Positions 42,577 to 50,310 of a stretch of 64,000 bases of DNA are shown here, piece after piece (positions within the stretch are counted from its first letter, which is position 1; each line of letters opens with the position of its first letter). The notes under the pieces were generated by a model. It was not told the DNA's origin, ran no database searches, and saw only the letters and a program-made list of their open reading frames with translations. This DNA is from Desulfosarcina widdelii (lineage in GTDB: Bacteria > Desulfobacterota > Desulfobacteria > Desulfobacterales > Desulfosarcinaceae). The translations under genes were made by a program, and so were the position numbers. The DNA lies in assembly GCF_009688965.1 (NCBI RefSeq), contig NZ_AP021875.1, positions 620,001 through 684,000 on the forward strand. Reading direction: 5' to 3'.

Positions 42577-44100
42577 TCAATCACGCTCAATATTTAAATC
42601 GGGATATAATTTTCTGGCACAATCGGGGCATAACCCATGACTAAACTGCGCTTCGGAATGATTGGATATATATGTTTCGATTTGATTCCAATACCCTTTA
42701 TCATCACGAATTTTCTTGCAAGAAGCACATATTGGAAGGAATCCGCGTAAAATTTTCACCTCCGACAGGGCACTTCGAAGATCTCGAATCAATTTTTCTC
42801 GCTCGGCCTCCACTTTCTTTCGCTCAAAAACATCATGAACAATGGAACATAGCATCGTTTTTCCACCTATTGTAACAGGGCCGCTGTATACCTCAACATC
42901 GCGAATTGTCCCGTCGGATAGCTGATGGCGGAAATTGAAAAGATTCTTGTTTTCGTTTTTGGCGCGTTCCATCTCCTCAGCTATTTCATTCTCAGACATC
43001 ACGTTTACATCCGTAATTTTCATGCTGATTAAAGCATTTTTGGAATAACCGTAGAATGAGCAGGCGGAAGGGTTTGCATCGACAATTTCAGCTGTGTCCG
43101 GGTCAACAATTAATATGGCTGAAATATTATTTATAAATAAGGAACGATACTGTTGTTCGCTAATTTTTAAAAGTCTTTCGGCGCATCTACGATCCTCTAT
43201 CAAAGCAGATAAAAACAACATTGGCGTTAACGTTAAGCCGAGATAGATTTGCAAATTGATTACATTTCGAGCAACCGGGTGTTCAATGAAAGGACCGTAA
43301 CCGTGAGACCCCATCCAAAAACAAATAATCGTGTATAACAGAGATGAAGAAAAAAATCCCTGGGGGCCAAAGCGAACCGAAGCCCATAAAAGAACAGGTA
43401 AGGGTATATATATTAATGCTGGATATTTTTGTGGATCCAGCCACAATCCGCTGAGGGTGGTGATGCTCAAAAGCAACAATATTGTCGCTATGAATATCAG
43501 TTCAAGGTAGTATGAAAATGGCCGTGATCTAACTTTTGAAAAATCCCAAGATATCCACAATACGATAAATGGTGTAATCAACAGATGGGTCAATGCATCG
43601 CTGATGAACCATTGCATCCATCTCGTAATGTATGCAGGACCAGTCGGCCCTATTCCAGTTACCCAAGCACCTGGGAAAGCAGCAATTAATGGGGCGGCTA
43701 AGACACAGCAGATAATATATATTGTTGTTTTTATAGCACTGTTAAACTCCGGCGGGACTTCTGATAGTTTTTGAAGCAGTATGACCGCGGTTAAAACTTC
43801 TATCCAGTCCGCACCAACAAATCCCAAGGCCATCGTGAGGGGAATTCCGGAAGGTAGATCAGCCGCCAACTCCGCAGGAATAACGGCTAAAAGAAACCAT
43901 AACCATTCTTTGGGTTTCGTTAAAAAGAGGATAGACAGCAAGATTGCGTTGGGGGGCCAGAGAGCAGCGATGTAATCGGGCTTAAAAATTAGGCTCAGTC
44001 CGAACTTTGCACTTAGATAATATGCAGTTGCGACAACAATTGCCGAAAAAGGCAGCCGGTAGGCAGCTGGTAGTCGGTCAAACCAATTCTTTAAGTACAT
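42577..44100 (-). CDS. MASE1/PAS membrane sensor with C-terminal CxxC...CxxC module
   Basis: About 507 residues from the ATG at 44100 (the frame is open to 44214, but the extension is polar and unlike the family). Eight or so membrane helices form a MASE1 sensor (AALWPPNAILLSILFL, FVGADWIEVLTAV). A PAS domain follows (ISAILIVDPDTAEIVDANPS, then MKITDVNVMSENEIAEEME) and a coiled coil. The protein ends with LRGFLPICASCKKIRDDKG ... FSHGLCPDCARKLYP, the same four-cysteine module as the protein at 9334. There is no kinase, GGDEF or methyl-accepting domain, so the output is either the module itself or a partner protein. Confidence 0.83.
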   Translation of the reverse strand: MYLKNWFDRLPAAYRLPFSAIVVATAYYLSAKFGLSLIFKPDYIAALWPPNAILLSILFLTKPKEWLWFLLAVIPAELAADLPSGIPLTMALGFVGADWIEVLTAVILLQKLSEVPPEFNSAIKTTIYIICCVLAAPLIAAFPGAWVTGIGPTGPAYITRWMQWFISDALTHLLITPFIVLWISWDFSKVRSRPFSYYLELIFIATILLLLSITTLSGLWLDPQKYPALIYIPLPVLLWASVRFGPQGFFSSSLLYTIICFWMGSHGYGPFIEHPVARNVINLQIYLGLTLTPMLFLSALIEDRRCAERLLKISEQQYRSLFINNISAILIVDPDTAEIVDANPSACSFYGYSKNALISMKITDVNVMSENEIAEEMERAKNENKNLFNFRHQLSDGTIRDVEVYSGPVTIGGKTMLCSIVHDVFERKKVEAEREKLIRDLRSALSEVKILRGFLPICASCKKIRDDKGYWNQIETYISNHSEAQFSHGLCPDCARKLYPDLNIERD

Positions 44101-44373
44101 TGTATCACACTTATTTTCAAAGGGTTCGACTTGGGTTATGTTCTTGAATATGGCTCGCCTATAACCATACGCTACTATATGATTCGGACAGCAGCTGTTG
44201 GCACAAATCATCACATAACCAAGTCAGCAGTTCCTGACCTTCGCCTCATCCATAGTTTAAGCTCCAATCATTGGGTAGCCTACCTTATCTTGGTTATAGG
44301 ATAAAATTCCAAAAAAAATAGGTAAGATTCTGCAAGAGGGTTTGCTAAATTTAGGGAATCGAGATCCAGTACC

Positions 44374-44748
44374 ATCAAGCAGCACCTGCGGATAAAGAAA
44401 TTTTTCGGGGTTTCGGAAACCGCCGTAAAAACCCAGATCTGGATCGCTATATCCGTTTATGTGCTGGTTGCCATCATGAAAAAGCGCCTGGCCCTTGACC
44501 AGAGCCTCTACACAATTTTACAGGTTCTGAGTATTACTCTTTTTGAGAAAACCCTTATTTCACGGGCATTGGCAGAAAACGATTACAATAACAAATTTAC
44601 TTCTGGATATATCCAACTGAATTTATTTGATTCTCAACCGGATACTAATGAAGCTAAATCAATCATTATAAACACCGAACATTATCAATATCATTACTCA
44701 TATGTAATAATTTTCCGACCACGAGAAGTAAATGAAACACCTTGCTGA
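44374..44748 (+). pseudogene. IS4-family transposase, C-terminal remnant
   Basis: The frame reads IKQHLRIKKFFGVSETAVKT then QIWIAISVYVLVAIMKKRL and SLYTILQVLSITLFEKTLI, which is the C-terminal part of an IS4-group transposase. The usual ending QLNLFD is present near 44620, after which the frame runs on for 38 unrelated codons. The catalytic DDE region and the N-terminus are missing, so it is a dead fragment. No terminal repeats were seen. Confidence 0.8.
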
Positions 44749-45185
44749 TTTTGAGTGCCAATCATTACCGATTCGACAATAGGCGTGTTGACAGGTTTAT
44801 CCGACTTCCATTCAACAATGAAGTTGGCACCCGATCCTCCGCTTTTATCTCTTTCCGGTATTATATAACGCAATGATTCCATTGGTTTTAGAATTTTTGG
44901 TTCAGTCAGATATTTCTTTAAACGTTTCCCCTGCGTCTCATAATAATCAACAACGGTTATTATAATCGGATATTTCGGATCAATATTTCTAATGCTTAAT
45001 GTAACTGCCAGCAGGAAAGGGCGCTCTCTGTTCCCGCTGTAAATATGCGAATAGGCGGGAACATAAATAGTCTGCCTATCGGTCAGCAGAGTTTTTTCAA
45101 CAGCAAACAATGGCAAAGGCAGGAAAAAACAAATGTACAAAAAGAAAATAAGAAAATATGAAAAATGACAACTCTTCTTTTTCAC
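44694..45185 (-). CDS. DUF3124 family exported protein
   Basis: A 163-residue protein with a long hydrophobic N-terminal signal (KKKSCHFSYFLIFFLYICFF, then LPLPLFAVEKTLL), so it is probably periplasmic. The DUF3124 region is clear: TIYVPAYSHIYSGNRERPFL, then LAVTLSIRNIDPKYPI, DYYETQGKRLKKYL and SGGSGANFIVEW. The function of this family is unknown. Its end overlaps the convergent transposase remnant by about 55 bp, so the transposon fragment was probably inserted right after it. The composition is AT-rich. Confidence 0.82.
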   Translation of the reverse strand: MKKKSCHFSYFLIFFLYICFFLPLPLFAVEKTLLTDRQTIYVPAYSHIYSGNRERPFLLAVTLSIRNIDPKYPIIITVVDYYETQGKRLKKYLTEPKILKPMESLRYIIPERDKSGGSGANFIVEWKSDKPVNTPIVESVMIGTQNQQGVSFTSRGRKIITYE

Positions 45186-45269
45186 GGTTGCGCTCCTTTT
45201 ATTTCAAGTTGGAAATCCTGCTATAGGAATAAAGGTCTTCCGATTTGCCTCGTTTCCAATGATCGCAAT

Positions 45270-45806
45270 TTAATCCTCGGGCATCCAAACAAATTTAGCG
45301 TCGGGATTGTATTTTAGCTGGCAATCCCGGACAACACCAAAGATGGAAACTCCAGTGGTTTTGTGTATCTCGCTTTCTCCAATAGATCGATCTGCCATGA
45401 TGCTGTCCTTGGATAATCGAATCCACTGCAGATCAAACTGCTGCTCAGCCCCTCGAAGTTGAGAAAGCAGGCGGTAGCTGTCGTTTGAATTAAACAAGGC
45501 GGCATATAGCTCCTGTCGGAATTTATCCGTGTGCCTTTGAACTTCCGCTGGAGGAATCCTTAAATAGAGAAGGGACTGGCGCGTCATCTCTAAACTCGCT
45601 TCAAATTCTGGGAAGACGACTTCCGAAACCCCAAGATCTTTCATTTCATTGAAATAATCCGATCCAGGAATTCGCGCCTCGATTGTAAGCTGTCCATTTA
45701 GACGTTTCGACTGAACAATGGCTGATCGCGTCACCACAAGACTGGGTATGGTTAGAATGAGAAGCGATGCAGTCTTGGTTTCCGCTGCTTCAAGAACAAT
45801 TTCCTG
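45270..45806 (-). pseudogene. Kef-type antiporter, internal C-terminal remnant
   Basis: The minus strand reads QEIVLEAAETKTASLLILTI then [20 protein letters not shown] and VVFPEFEASLEMTRQSLLY, closely matching residues about 460-640 of the antiporter at 13510 ([58 protein letters not shown]). It is cut at both ends: the membrane domain is missing upstream of 45806 and it stops at FVWMPED before the last strand of TrkA-C. It joins directly to the GNAT fragment. Confidence 0.85.
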
Positions 45807-46015
45807 TCTGGTACCGTTTCATTGTTCTGATTCATCAGCACCCAATACATGGCAATTGAACGGTCCTCAAGTGCCGCTTTGATTCCGTCCCTTAATGTCT
45901 TGGTATCCTTTTCGTGTCCCTCAGCTTCTCGCGCTTCTGCTGCGGTGAATTCGACCACTTGATCCAAATCATTTAGTTCAGCTCCTCTGACTTTCAAATT
46001 CACCTCCTGTAACAA
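45807..46015 (-). pseudogene. GNAT acetyltransferase, 5' remnant
   Basis: The frame begins MLQEVNLKVRGAELNDLDQV and continues VEFTAAEAREAEGHEKDTKT to YWVLMNQNNE, which is the first part of a GNAT N-acetyltransferase. It has a good ribosome-binding site (GGAGG) upstream. After about 67 codons it runs in the wrong frame into the antiporter remnant, losing the acetyl-CoA-binding motif, so no enzyme can be made. Confidence 0.7.
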
Positions 46016-46056
46016 CCAAATCTCGAAATCTTTAAATTAAAATGGGCTCAGACATC

Positions 46057-47277
46057 CTATGACTCGGATGTATTTCGATTGTCTTGCGAGTAACCCAGCA
46101 TGCTCCAAGCAAAAAAGGAGACAAAGAAGAGATTGGATGCGCCGGCGAACAAAAATCCAGCGCCAAAGCCTATAGCCTCGATCAGGGGCCCCAATCCGAT
46201 GGAACCGGCCATCAGGCCAAAATATATGAAACTGTTATAGCCGCCCATGGCAAGGCCTCGGAACCGAGGTTCCGTTGTCTCAGCGATAAGTGCACCAATA
46301 GAGGTGAAAGCAATGGCCAGGCTTACACCCAAGCAGAAAGCGGCCAGGAGAAAGTGGACGAAGGTCACGGCTGGCGCGAATCCGGCAATGGATAAGGACG
46401 CCAACACCACACCCAGGAGAGCTTGGTACTTGCGTCGCCCTATGCGGTCGCTGATGGTGCCGAAGGGGATCCGCGCCAATGCATTTGTTATTGACTGGAC
46501 GAGGTAAACGATACCGATCTGACCCACGTCGAGTCCCCTTTCGTAGGCCAGAAGTGGTAAAAAAGTAAAAAATGCGCCACCGATGATGTTGGCTCCGAAA
46601 GTCACCAACCAGCAGCCCATGAGCTGACGGTTAGTGAGCATCAGCCTCCAATTCAATTGTTGCCTCGGCTTTTCGATTTTGAGATCGGCAGGTGCCTCCA
46701 GTGCGGGCAAGAACCATTGGACGGCCCAGATCGTAATGGCCACGAGAGCTGCACCAATTAAAAAAACCGGTCGGAACCCCAACCACTCACCCAAAGCACC
46801 GCCGGCCGCGGGTCCCATGCCCAATCCACAAAATAAAGCTGTGGTATACCAACCGTAAGCCCGGCCCATATGGGTCGACGGCGATATCTCAGATACCCAT
46901 GACATCATCGTTGGGCCGAAAGCCGCAATGCCGATGCCCAGAAGCAGGTAGATGCCGGCAAGATATAAAAACGATCGGCTGAAATAGAGTAACAGCATAC
47001 CGGTGAAGAGTACGATAGTGCCGTAAACAGCCAAGCGCCTCCTGCCCAAACTATCGGACATTATCCCAGAGGGAAGTGCCAGCATCCCGGCCATGAGATA
47101 AAATGCGGCATTGATCATGCCGATTTCAGAGGTGCTGACACCGAAGCCAGCTGCATACAACGGTACCACCGGCAGCCGCATGGAAATAGCAAAGTAGCAA
47201 CCGAAGGTGACCAGACAGCAGACGGTCAATAAGGCGGCAAAAGAATGACGTTCCGCCGTGATAGGATCTTTGGTCAT
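46057..47277 (-). CDS. MFS transporter
   Basis: A 406-residue major facilitator with twelve transmembrane helices. The MFS motif between helices 2 and 3 reads LPSGIMSDSLGRRRLAVYG, and the second-half copy reads RIPFGTISDRIGRRKYQALL. It belongs to the drug-efflux-like part of the family; the substrate is unknown. The ATG at 47277 is preferred over an upstream start at 47325 because it lies close to the first helix and has AAAGAAA before it. It sits alone between the broken GNAT/antiporter region and the recombinase. Confidence 0.85.
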   Translation of the reverse strand: MTKDPITAERHSFAALLTVCCLVTFGCYFAISMRLPVVPLYAAGFGVSTSEIGMINAAFYLMAGMLALPSGIMSDSLGRRRLAVYGTIVLFTGMLLLYFSRSFLYLAGIYLLLGIGIAAFGPTMMSWVSEISPSTHMGRAYGWYTTALFCGLGMGPAAGGALGEWLGFRPVFLIGAALVAITIWAVQWFLPALEAPADLKIEKPRQQLNWRLMLTNRQLMGCWLVTFGANIIGGAFFTFLPLLAYERGLDVGQIGIVYLVQSITNALARIPFGTISDRIGRRKYQALLGVVLASLSIAGFAPAVTFVHFLLAAFCLGVSLAIAFTSIGALIAETTEPRFRGLAMGGYNSFIYFGLMAGSIGLGPLIEAIGFGAGFLFAGASNLFFVSFFAWSMLGYSQDNRNTSES

Positions 47278-47662
47278 AGCGCATTTCTTTGTCAATTGAT
47301 CCTTGTTTATCGGTGTAATGACCACGCATCTTATATCACTCGTTCTGAATCTTCAACTCGCAACCGCATTAGCGATCAGACACAACAACCCAAGTGAATG
47401 ATTTTACGTCGAATGTCTATTGGCATATATTTGGTCGAATACGGTCAATAGGATGAGTCTATGGAGTTGACCCTGAAAGCTATAAGTCCATTAAAGTATG
47501 TTCTGTCTATCGCACGAAAACAGCATTGTTAAAATTACATGTTTCTTGCCAGCCCCAATAAGTATCAAGGAAGACACCGAATTTGCATTTAGCAACTGGA
47601 TATCATAGGCTTATCTTGAGTGCTGCCCAATATTATTAACCCTTTAACCCAGGAGGAAGGCT
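47278..47662. other. Gap between the MFS and recombinase genes
   Basis: This 385-bp AT-rich stretch holds the promoter of the minus-strand MFS gene and the start region of the recombinase. No gene, hairpin or operator that I can support was seen. Confidence 0.5.
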
Positions 47663-47789
47663 ATGAAACTATCACGAGCGGCCAAAATCTGGATCGATTA
47701 TCACAAGACCGGAGATGGACCCCAAAGTTTGGACAGCCTGATGGGCGAATAAGCTAAGAGCCGGATGCTGTTGAAAAGAGAAAAGGGCA

Positions 47790-48623
47790 TCAGGCGGCCT
47801 CGGCATAGGGAAAAGGTAGACCGTAGTAAACCTCATCCGGGGTTTTATCGTCAAGGGATGAATGACCGCGTTCCTGATTGTAATATTGGATCCACCAGGC
47901 CAGGCCGCGTCGCAGCGCCTTGCCCGTATCGAATGAGTGCAGGTAAATGTACTGGTATTTGAGGGTCCACCAGAGCCGTTCGACGAAAATGTTGTCCTGA
48001 CAGCGCCCCCGGCCGTCCATACTGATGGCGACCTGATTGTCCTTGAGGACTTTGGTAAAGGCGTTGCTGGTGAACTGGCTGCCCTGATCGGTATTGAAGA
48101 TCTCAGGCGCTCCATATCGATCTATCGCTTCTTCCAGGGCTTCGATGCAAAAGGCCGGTTCCATGGTGTTGGAAACACGCCAGGAAAGGATCTTGCGGCT
48201 ATGCCAGTCCATGACCGCCACCAGATACATGAATCCACGGGCCATGGGGATGTAAGTTATATCGGTGGCCCAAACCTGGTTGGGTCGCTCGATGGTCAAA
48301 TTTTTCAGCAGATAGGGATATACCTTGTGCTGCGGATGAGGCCGGGTGGTTCGCGGTCTGGGATACACCGCCTCAATGCCCATTAGCCGCATCAATCGCT
48401 GCACCTTTTTACGGTTGACCTTTTTGCCCTGACGTCGCAGTTGACGACTGAGCGATCGACTTCCCGAAGATGGATCCCGGAGGTACAGTTCGTCGATGAT
48501 GCGCATCAGTTCCAAATCCTCCGGTTTGATGGGTTTGGGGCTGTAATAATACGATGAACGTTTAACGTCCAATAGTTTGCATTGCCGGGAAATGCTCAGC
48601 TGCTGATTGGCAGATTCGATCAT
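47790..48623 (-). CDS. IS3-family transposase OrfB (integrase core)
   Basis: A 277-residue DDE integrase with the core signatures ATDITYIPMARGFMYLVAVM (first Asp), NTDQGSQFTSNAF (second Asp) and VERLWWTLKYQYIYLH (the Glu), followed by the usual YNQERGHSSLDDKTPDEVYY. The upstream HTH_21 part is also present. A -1 frameshift in the A-rich stretch just before its ATG (near 48640) should give an OrfAB fusion, as in the IS3 family. Confidence 0.93.
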   Translation of the reverse strand: MIESANQQLSISRQCKLLDVKRSSYYYSPKPIKPEDLELMRIIDELYLRDPSSGSRSLSRQLRRQGKKVNRKKVQRLMRLMGIEAVYPRPRTTRPHPQHKVYPYLLKNLTIERPNQVWATDITYIPMARGFMYLVAVMDWHSRKILSWRVSNTMEPAFCIEALEEAIDRYGAPEIFNTDQGSQFTSNAFTKVLKDNQVAISMDGRGRCQDNIFVERLWWTLKYQYIYLHSFDTGKALRRGLAWWIQYYNQERGHSSLDDKTPDEVYYGLPFPYAEAA

Positions 48624-48643
48624 GGATTTACGCTGCTTTTTCT

Positions 48644-48925
48644 TCAGCTGCCGAGCTTTCGTGATAAAAAATCGTTTTCGACCTTGAGTTGACCAATCTG
48701 TCGGTACAGCTCGTCGGTGCGGGCTTCGGCCTGTTTCCTGGTCTTATGGCTTTTGTCAAAGATATCGGCAGCCCCTTCGAGCATCTGCCGCTTCCATGTG
48801 GAAACCATGGTGGGGTGGACACCGAACCGACTGGCAATCTGTGAGGTGGTCTCGTCGTTCTGAATGGCTGCCAGAGCAACTTTTGCTTTGAATTGTGGAC
48901 TGTGTGTCTTTCTCTTTTTACCCAT
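48644..48925 (-). CDS. IS3-family transposase OrfA (HTH)
   Basis: A 93-residue helix-turn-helix protein (HSPQFKAKVALAAIQNDETT, then SQIASRFGVHPTMVSTWKRQ) followed by a leucine-zipper-like helix (ELYRQIGQLKVENDFLSRKL). It binds the element ends and regulates transposition. GGAGGATC lies upstream of the ATG. It ends 20 bp before the OrfB start in the neighbouring frame. Confidence 0.92.
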   Translation of the reverse strand: MGKKRKTHSPQFKAKVALAAIQNDETTSQIASRFGVHPTMVSTWKRQMLEGAADIFDKSHKTRKQAEARTDELYRQIGQLKVENDFLSRKLGS

Positions 48926-49796
48926 CGTCAGATCCTCCTAAAATTTGGTCTGACTCTTAGCTTAGCACATTGTCCAGTTTTTGGGGTCCACCGCCACCCA
49001 TTCGAAAAAAAAATACGGTGCGAGCTTACCGGGCCATCATCGAGCGGTTTATCCAGGAATTTGGTGATGGTCCCGTTGAGCAAGTATCCCCGGAACAGAT
49101 TCTAACCTACCTGAACCGCCTCACCGAAGGCAACAAACCCTACACCAAGCGGATCCGCTTTTCCCAACTCTCATCATTTTTCAATTTTGTCCGCAATAAT
49201 ATCGATCCCGAGCTCAGGAACCCATGCGACAGGCCCATGATTCGGAAGCTGTATCGGGAGCGGGTGCCCCTGAGGTGGAAAATTATCGAAAAGGAAACTA
49301 TCGACGAGATTATTTTTCGCACCACCAAGGTTCGCAATCGATTGATCCTTGAACTGATGGCCCGTGGTGGCATGCGCATCGGTGAAGTGCTGAAACTGCA
49401 ATTGGGTGATCTGCAGGACCGTAAGCTGGTTCTCCGTGAGCCCAAAAGCGGAAAGGAATATGAGTTTGTGTTCATCCCACAGAAAGTGGCGGATCGATTA
49501 CGTGAATATGCACTGGAGGTGTGCAATGAACCCAGCGATCGGATATTCCCGATTACCTATGAGGCGGCCAGAATGATGGTGATCAAATCCGGCAAGCTGG
49601 TCGGAGTCAAACTCAGACCGCATGACCTGCGTCGGCATTCTGCCACCTATGCCAGTCGATCTGGCGTACCTATTGAAATTATTTCAAAAGTCATCCTCCG
49701 GCACGCGAATCTTTCGACCACACAAAGGTATCTGGGAACAATCAGCGATGTGGAAGCAATCAGATGGATTGAGAATATTTATGGGTGATGCAAAAA

Positions 49797-49825
49797 GGGG
49801 TGATGCCGGTTTCCGGTTTCACCCC
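49797..49825. repeat. Hairpin directly after the recombinase gene
   Basis: GGGGTGA (49797-49803) pairs with TCACCCC (49819-49825), and inside them CCGG-TTT-CCGG forms a second stem. There is no T-run on the plus strand. It may be a terminator, or part of a recombination site for the recombinase. Confidence 0.4.
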
Positions 49826-50006
49826 ATCAGACTTGCCAGTAAAGATATGCAGAACTAAGCGTTTATTTTTTTGGAAAAAGCAGGCCACAAGATCTTGTAT
49901 GAAGCGGCCTATCATACTGAAATGTATTTTTATTTCCTATATAGCAGCTATCTGTAATCGGGCACGGGTGAAGGTTTGTTCTGGTAAACAGAAAGAGAAC
50001 CGACCA

Positions 50007-50261
50007 TCATCGTTTGATGGACATCCCCAAGAAGACGGTAGCTTTGGAGCGATTGCCTTCGGCCAGTCGCAGCGCCCGGCGAATAGCGTTTTTCTCGGCC
50101 TCTTCCACCGCCTTTTTAAGTAACACCGGTTCAGAGGAGCTGTCCTCGCCGGCAAAATCTTTGTCCATGCCCCCGGCGCCGAACCATTCGGAATCGATCA
50201 ACGAGTCGTCGGAAAGCAGTATCTCCAGTTTGGTCATGTTCTTCAGTTCACTAATAACCAC
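50007..50261 (-). pseudogene. Sigma54 activator, C-terminal remnant
   Basis: The frame reads ELKNMTKLEILLSDDSLIDS and later LLKKAVEEAEKNAIRRALRL, AEGNRSKATVFLGMS, then stops. This is the end of an NtrC-type activator: the region just after the AAA+ core followed by most of the Fis-type helix-turn-helix, whose recognition helix is cut by the stop. Everything upstream (AAA+ core) is missing. It lies 50 bp after the ABC transporter operon on the same strand. Confidence 0.7.
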
Positions 50262-50310
50262 AGGCCGTCAGCTTTCACTTTAAAAATCTCGTTCAATCGA
50301 GCATCATCTA

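Larger units (their letters stand above)
47716..48990 (-). mobile_element. IS3-family insertion sequence (about 1275 bp)
   Basis: Inverted ends TGGACCCCAAA (47716 on the plus strand; complement ending at 48990) enclose orfA and orfB in the overlapping IS3 arrangement on the minus strand. After the ends, both sides carry TGGACA and CTAAGAG-like sequence, so the terminal repeats are about 30 bp and imperfect. No clear target duplication was found next to the ends. Both frames are intact, so the element may be active. Confidence 0.85.
47663..49788 (+). pseudogene. Tyrosine recombinase interrupted by an IS3-family element
   Basis: A XerC/D-type integrase gene starts at 47663 (MKLSRAAKIWIDYHKTGD) with AGGAGGAAGG upstream. 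It is broken after about 18 codons by the insertion at 47716-48990 and resumes at IRKKNTVRAYRAIIERFIQE on the far side. The core domain is intact, with catalytic residues in ARGGMRIGEVLKLQLGDL (Arg), KLRPHDLRRHSATYASRSG (His-x-x-Arg), ILRHANLSTTQRYLG (His and the nucleophilic Tyr). The catalytic part may still be translated from an internal start, but without the N-terminal arm-binding helix. Confidence 0.85.
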
